From NCBI RefSeq assembly GCF_021391675.1, contig NZ_CP090095.1:4129001-4193000 (forward strand): a DNA stretch of 64,000 nt. The letters run 5' to 3'. Positions 40,984-49,822 of the stretch are shown piece by piece. This DNA is from Neorhizobium galegae. GTDB taxonomy: Bacteria; Pseudomonadota; Alphaproteobacteria; Rhizobiales; Rhizobiaceae. The notes beneath the pieces were generated by a model. It did not search any database, was not told where the DNA came from, and was given only the letters and a program-made list of their open reading frames with translations. Numbering within the stretch: position 1 is the first letter of the stretch; every line of letters starts with the position of its first letter. Both the position numbers and the translations under genes were made by a program.

Positions 40984-42981
40984 TTACGGCGCTACCGGGT
41001 CGCCCCAGGTGATGTTGTCCATCCACGCGACGGCGCTGGCGCGGCGGCGAGCCCAGTTCATGGTGCGCTCGGCGCGGAAGGCCACGCTGTTCGTCTGGAA
41101 CATGGACACGACGCTGGTTTCCACCGGATCGGCGGCACCCGAATCCTGGGTCGGATTGTCCACCATCTCCAGCGAGGCTTCGGTCGACATCGCGATATCG
41201 ACGCCCCCTTCATCCGCCAGGTAGATGTCTTCCGCGTTCACGAGGGCCACGTAGTCGGTCAGGTAGTTCGACACGATGACGGGGCGCTCGAAGAACGTGC
41301 CGCCCTGCATGGTGATGCCGGGGAATTCCCGCTGTCCAAGCGGGTTCAGCATCATCATCAGCCGCAGCGCGTAGGTCGCCGACATGAGCCAGACGCCAGA
41401 CTGCAGGGCGTTGTTCGCCGTCACGAAGGCACCGATGATCGCCTGCACGTCTTCCCGGACAGCATCGGCACCGGTCGCGGCGCTGTTGCCGATCGCCGCC
41501 ACGCCGTTGAGGATGGAAGCGGGGCGGACGTTTGCCACCGCCGCCGAGGCCGGATCGACGAAGGAGAGGTCGGAGCGCTTGGCAATCGCCTTTGCAAGGG
41601 AGTTGCGGAGCAGGACGTCCGAGGACGGCGAGCTGTCGCGAATGAGCTCCATCGTCTGGACCGCGATGGCTGCGATCTTCAGAGGATTGATCTCATTGCG
41701 GCCGACGGTGAATTTCGTCAGCGGCTTGCCCTTGCCTTCGCCGACCCACTGGGCCTCGGTCTCGGAGTTTTCCGTGATCAGCGGCACCCGGAACGGGATC
41801 TGCGTCAGCGACGGAATGTTGCCGGTACCGAAGCGGCCGAGGATGGTCATGGGGCGGAGGAACTCGACGAAGTCGGCGAAGCCGCCCTCGTTGCCGATCA
41901 GCGCGTCCGTATTGGCCGAGGTCATGGCGGAGACGGCCGCCTTGACGATGTCGACCAGATCCGGGTCGGTCTTGCCATAAAAACCTTCTGCGACAGCGAC
42001 GAGCGGCTGCTGCGTCTTGCTGGAGATGGCAAGGCACTTCGCGTAACGGGCGAAGCGGATGCCCTTGGCCGGCTCCGGCTTGGAGATCGTGATACCACCG
42101 CGAGCAGCGGAGCCGTCCGCCGAGGTCTTGATCTGGTTCGCGACCACCGGCTTTGCGTTCGAGGCCTGGGACTTTTCCAGTGCCCGGAACCGCTTGAGGT
42201 CGGCATCGATCGCGTCGACCTCCTGGGCGAGCGTGTCGAACTCTTCCTGCTCGGCCTGGTCGGTCGAGCGGCCTTCATCCATGGACTTCTGCATGACTTC
42301 CGCCATGCGGGCGGCCTTCGCCTGACGCGAGGCCTCAAGAGCAGCGATCTGCTCGGCAATCGTCTTCATTTCAATGCCCTCCTTGGGGCGCAAGTTGACG
42401 GGGTTGTGGGACTTTCCCGAAGCGCCGGGAGGTGTCTTCGCGGGACGCTCGATAGTGCCGGTCGCGGCAGGAGCGTTCGTGTCGAAGGACTTGATGAACG
42501 CGACACCAACCGCGTCCATATTCTTGATGCTCGTCATCACCGCTTCCGGCTGGGCCGGGATGGTGACGGCGGAGAGCTCGTAGACCTCGGATTCGGTGAA
42601 CTTGATGCCACCGTTTTCCATGAAGCTGTATTCGACGGCTCGGAAGCCGATGGAGACTGCGCGGACCAGGCCGAGCTTGATCGACTGCCAAGCCTCGTCG
42701 ATGCGATCCTTGAGGGTGCCGGGCTCATCCATTACCGGGAGCTCGGCTTCGAAGGTAATGCCGTCCTTGGTGGGCGGATCGAACTTGACGGTGCCGATCG
42801 GCTTGCGGGCGTCGTGCTGCCAGAGGAACGGCATTGGGTTCGTGAACTTCACGCCCAACGGCTCGACGATGTCGCCGACGCGATCGACGGCCGGCGTGGT
42901 GGCGATGCCGCGGATGATCCGCTTTTCCTCGTTCACCGTCTTGATCGTCAGGAACGAGTATGCGCGGCGCGTCACTGTCAT
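40984..42981 (-). CDS. Prohead protease-major capsid protein fusion
   Basis: From the ATG at 42981 (GGAGG five bases upstream) this encodes about 665 residues. The N-terminal S78 protease (about 1-165) shows the His in FLWQHDARKPIG and the Ser in VRAVSIGFRAVE. A Pro/Ala linker leads into a coiled-coil delta-like scaffold (about 205-285) and then an HK97-fold capsid domain, starting near PAKGIRFARY. Protease, scaffold and capsid on one chain are known in some HK97-type phages. Self-cleavage would release them. Confidence 0.9.
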   Translation of the reverse strand: MTVTRRAYSFLTIKTVNEEKRIIRGIATTPAVDRVGDIVEPLGVKFTNPMPFLWQHDARKPIGTVKFDPPTKDGITFEAELPVMDEPGTLKDRIDEAWQSIKLGLVRAVSIGFRAVEYSFMENGGIKFTESEVYELSAVTIPAQPEAVMTSIKNMDAVGVAFIKSFDTNAPAATGTIERPAKTPPGASGKSHNPVNLRPKEGIEMKTIAEQIAALEASRQAKAARMAEVMQKSMDEGRSTDQAEQEEFDTLAQEVDAIDADLKRFRALEKSQASNAKPVVANQIKTSADGSAARGGITISKPEPAKGIRFARYAKCLAISSKTQQPLVAVAEGFYGKTDPDLVDIVKAAVSAMTSANTDALIGNEGGFADFVEFLRPMTILGRFGTGNIPSLTQIPFRVPLITENSETEAQWVGEGKGKPLTKFTVGRNEINPLKIAAIAVQTMELIRDSSPSSDVLLRNSLAKAIAKRSDLSFVDPASAAVANVRPASILNGVAAIGNSAATGADAVREDVQAIIGAFVTANNALQSGVWLMSATYALRLMMMLNPLGQREFPGITMQGGTFFERPVIVSNYLTDYVALVNAEDIYLADEGGVDIAMSTEASLEMVDNPTQDSGAADPVETSVVSMFQTNSVAFRAERTMNWARRRASAVAWMDNITWGDPVAP

Positions 42982-43015
42982 GACGTCCTCCATTCATCAA
43001 AGGGTTTCGGGTTGG

Positions 43016-44728
43016 TCAGCCGACGACCAGCATCTGGTATTGCGGCTTGCGCTTTGGTTCCGGGTTCCGGCTCATCACCGTCACCGCATTGAAGAGCGCC
43101 ATGATCGGGTCGATCTTTGCGTCGCCGGCATTCTGCTTGGTCGCTCGGATAGCCGTCGCCGTTGGTTCGATCTTCAAGTTTGAGACGCACCACTGCATGA
43201 GACCGGTGCCCGAGTGGCGAAGGGTCCCGTTTGCGAGCTTCCGTTCCGTCGTTTTGATGGCGTTCATCAGCTGGTAGCCCTGTGGCACGCCGATCAGCAT
43301 TCCTTCTTCCTGCGTGACGCCGATCTCATCGAGCGCCTCGACCATCTCGCCCAGGCCGGCCGGGTCGACCGCCACACAGGCGAGCAGTTCAGCTTCCTTG
43401 ATCCGCGCAATGATGGCGACGATCTCCGAGACGTCCGCGAGCTCGTCATCGACGATCGTCAGCTCTTCCGCGTCTGCCATGTCCTGCAGCCTTGTCGCGA
43501 TCGACTGACGCCGTTTCAGCACACCCTCGTGACACCAGGCGTGCATCCAGCACAGCCAATCGCGAGTCTTCCTGTGCCGCCCGACGACTGCCAGCCCGAA
43601 CAGGTCATCGAGGCCACCACCGTCCAGGCCCGGAACGATGACGTCACAGTTCGCGAGCAGGTATTCGAGCGTGATCTTCTTGTCCGCTCGGCGATCCCAA
43701 AGGTCCGCGCCCGGCCACCTGTTCCCCCTCAGGTTCATGCCGATCTCGACGTTCAGATGCTTGGCAAGGAAGGTCTGGATCGTGTCGCCTTCCTCATCCC
43801 GCCCGCCCAGGACCGCCGCCAGCTTGCGTTCGAGCCAATCCTTACGCACCGACCGCCCCATGTTCGGGTTCGTCACGTAGAAGTTCTCAGGCTTCTGGTA
43901 GGCCTTGCTCTTGATCATCGCCTCCGGGAACTCGTAGAGCACCGGCAGGAAGCGAGGATCATCGATCTCGCCATCGCGGACCGCCCGCGCATAATCGAGC
44001 TTTTCCTTGAACACGCCGGCCGGCGGAGTGTCCGACTGCGTCGTGATGTAGATCACGAAGCCCTCAGGCCTCGAGATCAGGCCGCCCGTCGCCTCCTGGA
44101 GCATCGCGCTCGCATTCGCCTTTTTTCCGAAGAGCCACAGCTCCTCGACCAACACAAACGCCGCCTTCTTGCCGGCGGAAGACGAGGCATCGGCGGAAAC
44201 CACCTTCAACACCGCCATCGTCAGCCGGTGGGTGATCTGCTTCAAGTTGTCCTGCACATGCAGGAGGTCGGTTAGTTCCGGATCCGCTCTGACCATGTCG
44301 GCGGCCGGCTTGAACGAGTTGTCGGCAACTTCGCGGGTTGGCGCCAGGATCAGTAGCTCCGCCGAGTGACGCCAGTTGCGGATCAAGGCCGTCAGCATGA
44401 TACCGGCGACGATGGTCGACTTGCCGTTCTTTTTCGAGATGAGGAGAAAGAACTCCTCGATCAGTCTGGTGGCGCTGCCCGCATCATAGGCGCCGAATAC
44501 CGCCCTGACGAAGTCGAAAACGAAATCTTCGCAGACCTCGCCGAAGGTCGGATGACGGGGCATGCCGGTGTCGGCGTCGACGACCTGGGCCAGATCGACC
44601 ACCTGCAGCGACTTGAAGACTTCGAGCGCCGCCTCCGCCTCATCTGGAAAGAGCGGGGCAAGCGGTATCAGCGAGCGGCGTTCGACAATCCGCTCGCGCC
44701 AGTCGAGGCAGGCCGTCGACCACTGCAT
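43016..44728 (-). CDS. Terminase large subunit
   Basis: This encodes 570 residues of the HK97/Terminase_1 type. The ATPase has a Walker A-like ISKKNGKST and Walker B in FVLVEELWLF. The nuclease domain has acidic residues in VPGLDGGGLDDLFGL and the C-terminal KIDPIMALFNA. The enzyme packages and cuts DNA. Its ATG overlaps the small-subunit TGA. Confidence 0.94.
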   Translation of the reverse strand: MQWSTACLDWRERIVERRSLIPLAPLFPDEAEAALEVFKSLQVVDLAQVVDADTGMPRHPTFGEVCEDFVFDFVRAVFGAYDAGSATRLIEEFFLLISKKNGKSTIVAGIMLTALIRNWRHSAELLILAPTREVADNSFKPAADMVRADPELTDLLHVQDNLKQITHRLTMAVLKVVSADASSSAGKKAAFVLVEELWLFGKKANASAMLQEATGGLISRPEGFVIYITTQSDTPPAGVFKEKLDYARAVRDGEIDDPRFLPVLYEFPEAMIKSKAYQKPENFYVTNPNMGRSVRKDWLERKLAAVLGGRDEEGDTIQTFLAKHLNVEIGMNLRGNRWPGADLWDRRADKKITLEYLLANCDVIVPGLDGGGLDDLFGLAVVGRHRKTRDWLCWMHAWCHEGVLKRRQSIATRLQDMADAEELTIVDDELADVSEIVAIIARIKEAELLACVAVDPAGLGEMVEALDEIGVTQEEGMLIGVPQGYQLMNAIKTTERKLANGTLRHSGTGLMQWCVSNLKIEPTATAIRATKQNAGDAKIDPIMALFNAVTVMSRNPEPKRKPQYQMLVVG

Positions 44729-45153
44729 CAGCTGTTATTTACGACCAACTGGGGCGGGCTCGGAGGAGCGAACTTGCCGCCGACCGCCTTGGCCGATGCC
44801 TTCTGTTCTTCCTTCTTGCCAAGCTTTGGAGCGCGAGCCTCACGGCCTTTCACCGCTTCCTGAGCGCCGGCCGCTCTGCCCATCTCCTCGAGTTTTTTAA
44901 TGGCAGCGACGTTTCCGCCTCGTGCGGCGCCGAAGAGCATGCCGATCACTTCCTTGCGGCGCTGCGCATGTCCGTCCGCGAGCTCGTCCCCAAAGTGCTT
45001 ACGCATGGTGTCGGGATCAATGCCCAGCGCGCGGGCGATAGTGTTGTCGGATTCGCCGCAGAATTTCATCTGCTCGACCATCTGGCGGTCTTCGAGAGAC
45101 GGGCGATATTGGGGCCTCCCGCGCTTGCCGGAGGGCTTCGATTTTTCGGTCAT
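44728..45153 (-). CDS. Terminase small subunit
   Basis: This encodes 141 residues. The N-terminal helix-turn-helix RQMVEQMKFCGESDNTIARA, then LGIDPDTMRKHFGDEL, would recognise the packaging site. A coiled segment and a Pro-rich tail that contacts the large subunit follow. It starts the late operon. The 194 bases upstream, shared with a plus-strand gene, should hold the late promoter, but I could not identify clear elements. Confidence 0.85.
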   Translation of the reverse strand: MTEKSKPSGKRGRPQYRPSLEDRQMVEQMKFCGESDNTIARALGIDPDTMRKHFGDELADGHAQRRKEVIGMLFGAARGGNVAAIKKLEEMGRAAGAQEAVKGREARAPKLGKKEEQKASAKAVGGKFAPPSPPQLVVNNS

Positions 45154-45347
45154 GGTGATGTTTCACCCTGAAATTTCGGGTTGGCAGAAAAAATTATGAC
45201 GATGAGGGGGACGCGGGTCCGGCTGCCGAAAGGGTTTGCGGGCCTAGCTACCCCCCCTTTGAAGAAGGGTCGCTGACAACCGACCATCGTGCAGTAACCC
45301 TCTATTCGCCTTTCTCATCTAGCCTCTCTCGGACAAGGGAGCTTACG

Positions 45348-45716
45348 ATGTCGAAGAACGAATACCTGGCCAGTTGGCTCAGCAACATTTCCGTCGCATG
45401 CGGGGCTTCGTTGATGGTCTCGGTCGTGTTGATGGTCATGGACGGCAAAGTGAACGACGCCAACCGCTGGCTTTTCGTGATCGTCGTCTGTGTCTCTGCT
45501 GTCTTGTGGCTGCTGTTCTTTATCGTGGGGCTGGCCGTCGCTGCCCGCGATGAGAGGAAGACGATTGGAGTGAAACCTGTAACTCCACGCAGCGTTCACA
45601 ATGAGGACAGCATGTTCCGGTTGAACGGCCTATTGTCTCCGTCTCGTGTCGAACAAGGAACAACCTTTCCTCCCGCTCAGCTTGAGATCACGATCGAAGC
45701 CCGTTCGGTCCGTTAG
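45348..45716 (+). CDS. Two-helix membrane protein
   Basis: This encodes 122 residues. Membrane helices lie at about 15-32 (VACGASLMVSVVLMVMDG) and 42-66 (LFVIVVCVSAVLWLLFFIVG), with a cytoplasmic polar tail. It is divergent from terminase and convergent with the HNH gene. Helix number and position next to terminase would be compatible with a holin, but the tail is long. Function unresolved. Confidence 0.6.
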   Translation: MSKNEYLASWLSNISVACGASLMVSVVLMVMDGKVNDANRWLFVIVVCVSAVLWLLFFIVGLAVAARDERKTIGVKPVTPRSVHNEDSMFRLNGLLSPSRVEQGTTFPPAQLEITIEARSVR

Positions 45717-45718
45717 CG

Positions 45719-46093
45719 CTATCTTGGCTCGACGAAGAGGCGGCCTCGCTCTTCTGCTTGGATGAGGCTGTCATGGATGCGCTTGGTCACTGTCTCGATG
45801 TTGTCGATGTCCCAGAAGAGGGCCGGGTCACCGTGGTGCGGTGTCTTGTGGTTGGCGACTGGCGCGTTCGGGTCGTTGCCAGTGCCCGCACACATCTCTC
45901 CGCTGCGTCGGCAGGTGTAGAGGTCCCGCTCAAATGCCTGACGCCTCAGCCGTTCCCACCGTTCCGTCTTGTACCAGGCGCGCCACGGCTGGGTGTTGCG
46001 GCGGTATTGGTCCCGTGCCTTCTCTCCCTGCATCCTGCCCACCAGCGGCTTGATGCTGGCGACGAGGGGGCGGATGGACTTGAGCTTAGGCAT
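45719..46093 (-). CDS. HNH endonuclease
   Basis: This encodes 124 residues. WERLRRQAFERDLYTCRRSG has a CxxxxxC knuckle, followed by VANHKTPHHGDPALFWDIDN with the catalytic His. The second knuckle, usually CxxCH, reads TKRIHDS here, so two zinc ligands seem lost while the HNH core remains. Phage HNH proteins beside terminase assist DNA packaging and cutting at cos. Confidence 0.82.
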   Translation of the reverse strand: MPKLKSIRPLVASIKPLVGRMQGEKARDQYRRNTQPWRAWYKTERWERLRRQAFERDLYTCRRSGEMCAGTGNDPNAPVANHKTPHHGDPALFWDIDNIETVTKRIHDSLIQAEERGRLFVEPR

Positions 46094-46157
46094 TGACGCG
46101 CATCCGATGCCGTGCGTTCTTCAGGATGGGCACGGGCTAACCTTGGGGGAAAATCGA

Positions 46158-46418
46158 GTGAACAACGAATTACAAGAGCAGCTGATTGGCGAGATCATTG
46201 GGCTGCGCGCCGTAGTGCAGGCGGTGCTAGGTGGCGCGGCCGTCTTAGCTGGACCCGGTAGCAACTTCCTGGAAGTCGTCAATAAAACGGCTCACGACAA
46301 GATCCACAAAGACGAAATCCAAGCACCTGGGCTGGACAACGTTGCGATCAAAGCCCGCGCTGAGCGGACCATCGACATCATCTTCACGACGCTGAATGTT
46401 GACTTTCCCAAGAAGTAG
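46158..46418 (+). CDS. Hypothetical phage protein
   Basis: This encodes 86 residues from a GTG at 46158, with GGGGGA seven bases upstream. It reads NNELQEQLIGEIIGLRAVVQ, then a long amphipathic helix, and is probably oligomeric. It is followed by a GC-rich hairpin. Family unknown. Confidence 0.6.
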   Translation: MNNELQEQLIGEIIGLRAVVQAVLGGAAVLAGPGSNFLEVVNKTAHDKIHKDEIQAPGLDNVAIKARAERTIDIIFTTLNVDFPKK

Positions 46419-46434
46419 ACGGGTCATCGGCAAA

Positions 46435-46450
46435 CCGGGCCTTAGCCCGG
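46435..46450. terminator. Hairpin between convergent genes
   Basis: CCGGGC and GCCCGG form a 6-bp stem with loop CTTA between the ends of the 46158 gene and the minus-strand 46477 gene. There is no T run, so termination is only suggested by position. Confidence 0.35.
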
Positions 46451-46476
46451 CTCACCTTATCGGGTGTGCGGGAGCG

Positions 46477-46698
46477 TTATGCCGCTCGCTCGGGCTCGTC
46501 TGGCTTCGGTTGGGCGCCTTCGATCTCTTCCGGCGTGGCCTGGCGCTCTTCCACCTCGATGGTGTGTACGCCACCGTGCGGGATGTAGAACTGCTTCGAG
46601 ACCAGCGTGCCCGGGCCGACGGTACCCTTGTCGTCGCCGTCGATCTTGACCATGGCCACATAGTTGCCGTTGGTGCGCACGATTACGTCGGTGGTCAT
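46477..46698 (-). CDS. Hypothetical phage protein
   Basis: This encodes 73 residues. Beta strands TDVIVRTNGNYVAMVKIDGD and KQFYIPHGGVHTIEVEERQA are followed by a disordered Pro/Glu tail. It resembles a small capsid-decoration or adaptor fold, but this is a guess from composition. Confidence 0.55.
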   Translation of the reverse strand: MTTDVIVRTNGNYVAMVKIDGDDKGTVGPGTLVSKQFYIPHGGVHTIEVEERQATPEEIEGAQPKPDEPERAA

Positions 46699-46766
46699 GC
46701 TCTTTCCTTTCGCTGGTTGAAAACGGAAACCCGCCGCGCTAAACCCGACCGGCCCTGGGGGATGGG

Positions 46767-47171
46767 ATGTGTAATACCGTAATTGATGGACACCGAGCCG
46801 CCACCACGCCGGCTGAACTCGCCGAATTGATCGGAGCCGAAAACCTTGTGTGGCAGGACCACAATCCCTTCTCCAGATGGCCCGCCGGGGAGGATTGGCA
46901 CCGAATGGATCTGTGTCTGTGTCCGATCGACCTGAAGCAGACCTTTGAAAAGGCGGGACTGACCTACAAGCGAGGCGTTGACCCCATGGAATGGTTCATC
47001 GTCCGGATGACGGAGTTACCAGACGACAAGCCCGCCGAAGTATCTCGTCCTTGGGCGCGGCGGATCGGATGGGCAGCCGGAACAGTCGTGGGCCACGCGC
47101 TGCGCCTTGTCATCTTGTTTATCTCCGCCGTTTTGTCTGTATGGGCGGCACGTGAGATTCTACACTTTTGA
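46767..47171 (+). CDS. Hypothetical protein with C-terminal membrane helix
   Basis: This encodes 134 residues. A soluble part contains TTPAELAELIGAENLVWQDH and a CLCPIDLKQTFEKAGL segment. A tail anchor at about 108-129 (ALRLVILFISAVLSVWAA) ends the protein. The N-terminal part hints at a small alpha/beta domain. Family unknown. It is co-directional with the exported protein that follows. Confidence 0.6.
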   Translation: MCNTVIDGHRAATTPAELAELIGAENLVWQDHNPFSRWPAGEDWHRMDLCLCPIDLKQTFEKAGLTYKRGVDPMEWFIVRMTELPDDKPAEVSRPWARRIGWAAGTVVGHALRLVILFISAVLSVWAAREILHF

Positions 47172-47284
47172 GAACCAGTTCAACTCGCTGGGCATGGCCC
47201 ACTCCGGCTGTCGGCAGCGCCGGTCTCTTGCCGTCGGGCGTCCGAGCCGGTAATGGCGAAGGCAACCTAAACGAGAGGGCAATC

Positions 47285-48070
47285 ATGACAGGGCGTTGGG
47301 GCATTCACGTTTTCGCAGCCGCTGGGCTGATGATATTCCCATCAATGTCGCATGCTGGGGACAACTATCCCAAACTCCCGAGAAAGGTTGCTATTCTGTC
47401 GAGTATCCTGCCGGGAGCCGACTTTCGGTTTGGCCAGACCGATGAGGAAATACGGGACATCGCCCGCCTGAGATACCCGAATTGGGGGATGGCGCGCCAA
47501 GAGAGAGCGACCAACAATCGCAAAGATCCGGATCTTCCAGTCGAAGCGAAGAAGCCATTTCACCAGAGGACAATCGTTTCGGACCAAGCTGAGGGTAGAG
47601 CCTTTAACCGAATTCACAGGTTCGCGTTTACGTCGCCGCTTAGTGGATCAAATGTGTGGTCTATTACATTCGAGATCAAAGGCACTAAGTCCGCATCCCG
47701 CTTGCTAACCACCCGTGAGTGGCTCCGCGGCTTGAATGAGCAGTGGGGAAGACCTCACGTTTTCCTCGACAAATTCGACCGCTATCGCGCCATCTACTTC
47801 TTTGGAGCAGACGGCGAATTGCTATCCAATCCCGGGACCAAATGCTGGGACCTTTATCCGCTGTTGGACGGTATGGATGAAAAAACTGAGGCAGAAATTC
47901 GAACCGCGATCAAGTCGATCGAGGAAACTGGCTGCTTCTTCACCTTTGACAATACGGTCTATTTCCGACCCAACGGGGTGATCGAGCGATCGAACGTCTT
48001 TTTCACGGATGATATGAGCCAAGCCCGCGATGTGCTGAAACGGGTTACATTCGGTACTAAGACCGACTGA
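47285..48070 (+). CDS. Exported protein of unknown function
   Basis: From the ATG at 47285 this encodes 261 residues. A signal peptide (about 1-24, ending SMSHA) precedes a periplasmic domain with ITFEIKGTKSASRLLTTREW and three Cys. The base composition is more A+T-rich than the structural genes. The nearest upstream gene is a tail-anchored protein. It is likely lysogenic cargo, and no family is recognised. Confidence 0.65.
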   Translation: MTGRWGIHVFAAAGLMIFPSMSHAGDNYPKLPRKVAILSSILPGADFRFGQTDEEIRDIARLRYPNWGMARQERATNNRKDPDLPVEAKKPFHQRTIVSDQAEGRAFNRIHRFAFTSPLSGSNVWSITFEIKGTKSASRLLTTREWLRGLNEQWGRPHVFLDKFDRYRAIYFFGADGELLSNPGTKCWDLYPLLDGMDEKTEAEIRTAIKSIEETGCFFTFDNTVYFRPNGVIERSNVFFTDDMSQARDVLKRVTFGTKTD

Positions 48071-48227
48071 TCGACCGTCGTCTCCTGGGTTAGAAAACCC
48101 GCCGCGGTGAGGCGACGGGCTCTGGTGGTTTCGTAGGTCCCTACTTGGACAAATGGCAGGAAGGAACGACCGGGCACGAACCCCAATCTTCACGAACGAC
48201 TGTCCGCCTTCCCGATTAGTGCAGCAT

Positions 48228-48809
48228 TCACCGCGCCCGGGCATGCCGGGGTTCGATTACTCTTCGACGAGCGAGAGCAGGGTCGACTTGCGGCTTGGCA
48301 TCCGGTGAGCGCCAGGCTGTGACGCAATTTCCGGATGTTACCGTTGTTGACGCGATATCTGCCTGAACTTCGGACACGGCACAATCCGGGGCCAGAAGCC
48401 GAAACCGACCTTTTTGGTTGAGATTGTCCGCAATGGCTTGGCAGATAGCGGTTACAGCGCGGCGCAAAGTTCTTTCGTTGAACGCATTTTCTTCCGCAAA
48501 AGCGGAGATCGTCCGGCCTCGACGAACCTTTACCCATGACCAGGCATAGATCAGCTTGCGGTCTGCCTCTTGGGGGAGGGCGTTGATCCATCCGAATACC
48601 TGCTCCATTCTGGCAAGGGCGCCCGCAGACGCGCTTTCGCGGTATCGAGCGGCGTGGACGCCGTAACTCTCCTCGAAGCTCCTCAGCGCCTCCGGCATCG
48701 CGTTTCCGAACACCTTCGGCCCCTTGGCGGCCGGCAGCTTCCTCAGCGTGTCGGCCATCTCGATGACCCACTCCTCAACTGCCTTCGCCGTCCAATCGCC
48801 AAACTTCAT
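48228..48809 (-). CDS. DUF6362-like protein, end of early operon
   Basis: This encodes 193 residues. WVIEMADTLRKLPAAKGPKV and MEQVFGWINALPQEADRKLI, then a HTH-like ISAFAEENAFNERTLRRAV, fit the DUF6362 pattern from memory. It is the last gene of the leftward early run. Its start overlaps the upstream gene by four bases. Confidence 0.6.
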   Translation of the reverse strand: MKFGDWTAKAVEEWVIEMADTLRKLPAAKGPKVFGNAMPEALRSFEESYGVHAARYRESASAGALARMEQVFGWINALPQEADRKLIYAWSWVKVRRGRTISAFAEENAFNERTLRRAVTAICQAIADNLNQKGRFRLLAPDCAVSEVQADIASTTVTSGNCVTAWRSPDAKPQVDPALARRRVIEPRHARAR

Positions 48810-49237
48810 GCTGCTTCTCCAATCTCGCCCATCGCGGGCACCATCAATCTCAATGACAACATGACCAGGAGCACGTCGCTCGTTGGAACACCTGATTTCA
48901 GATCCTTCGCAGCTCGGCGCATGGAGCCGAGGTCGATCGCGTTGAGCTCGTCGACCAGCGATGGCCGGCGGACAAGGTCGGGGTGCTGCGCCAGCAGGCG
49001 CGAGACAGCCTTGATCATGTCGGCGTATAGCTCGCGGGCGTTGGCCCTGTCGCCGGTGAGCAGCATCAGGACGAGGCGGAGATGCGCCTCGCCATGGTTA
49101 TCGCCGATCTCCCGAATCGTCGGCTTGCAGAAGCAATCACCCGGCCGGCGGCTGGCTGTGGAATGCTCGCTGGCATCCCTCAGCCTCACGCCGCATTCCC
49201 GGGCGATCTTGTAGATGTTGACGCTGTGGCGCTTCAA
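48806..49237 (-). CDS. Hypothetical early protein
   Basis: This encodes 143 helical residues starting MKRHSVNIYKIARECGVRLR and containing NHGEAHLRLVLMLLTGDRAN. No known fold is visible. It is coupled to both neighbours. Confidence 0.55.
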   Translation of the reverse strand: MKRHSVNIYKIARECGVRLRDASEHSTASRRPGDCFCKPTIREIGDNHGEAHLRLVLMLLTGDRANARELYADMIKAVSRLLAQHPDLVRRPSLVDELNAIDLGSMRRAAKDLKSGVPTSDVLLVMLSLRLMVPAMGEIGEAA

Positions 49238-49674
49238 GCTTCACCCCGCGCCTTGGCGGCCAAATATTCCGCCGGGTCGATCCGCTTGACCTCGGAAGCC
49301 GGGCCGAATGTCCCGAGCTTATGGTCGCGAAACGAGCGAGCACCGGCCGGATCGAAGTTCGCAGCCGCGACACTGCGAACCCAGGTGGGCGCCTTGGCCG
49401 CATCGACCTTCATGCGGTGATCGGCTCGCTCCTGTTTCCGGCGCTCCTTGCAGCGGGCCTTCTTCGACTGCTTCGGCTGTTCAGGCTTGCCCCAAAGCAC
49501 TTTCCTGCCGGGCCGTGCCTTCGGCGGTGCGTTGGAGCTGCCCTGGTCGATCAGATCGAGCGCGCGCCAAGCCGCGGCGTTGGTGTCGAACGGGCCCTCG
49601 ACCACCTTGCCGCGCTGGTCGGTGATCTCGTATTGGCCGTCATCGTTGCGGGTGACGTTGAGTATCGCCGTCAT
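49234..49674 (-). CDS. Hypothetical early protein, highly basic middle
   Basis: This encodes 146 residues. A small beta domain (ILNVTRNDDGQYEITDQRGK) is followed by a Lys/Arg-rich region at about 55-90, then RSFRDHKLGTFGPASEVKRI. The basic middle suggests nucleic-acid contact, which is inference only. It overlaps the next gene by four bases. Confidence 0.55.
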   Translation of the reverse strand: MTAILNVTRNDDGQYEITDQRGKVVEGPFDTNAAAWRALDLIDQGSSNAPPKARPGRKVLWGKPEQPKQSKKARCKERRKQERADHRMKVDAAKAPTWVRSVAAANFDPAGARSFRDHKLGTFGPASEVKRIDPAEYLAAKARGEA

Positions 49675-49739
49675 TGGCGCAGATCCTTCCGAATACGGCG
49701 AAGGCGCCAGGCGAGCTTGATGAGTTCGAGCAAAATCAT
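49671..49739 (-). CDS. Possible 22-residue peptide gene
   Basis: MILLELIKLAWRLRRIRKDL plus two residues is preceded by GGGGAGGGC. It overlaps the following gene by four bases, as the neighbours do. An amphipathic helix is likely. Such a short frame is hard to prove. Confidence 0.3.
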   Translation of the reverse strand: MILLELIKLAWRLRRIRKDLRQ

Positions 49740-49822
49740 GATGCCCTCCCCAAAGGTTGGCCTTGCGTCGCCCGCAGGCGCCCGCTTACGCTCGATGCCG
49801 TGGCACAAAGAGGGTGGAAGGG

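Noticed and set aside
40879..43092. Long plus-strand open frame of over 700 codons opposite the protease-capsid gene
   Set aside because: It is an antisense shadow of a high-G+C gene. The minus strand has protease and capsid motifs and the plus frame has none.
45178..45347. Late promoter between terminase and the 45348 gene
   Set aside because: A promoter is expected here, but no convincing -35/-10 pair or repeat could be picked out by eye.
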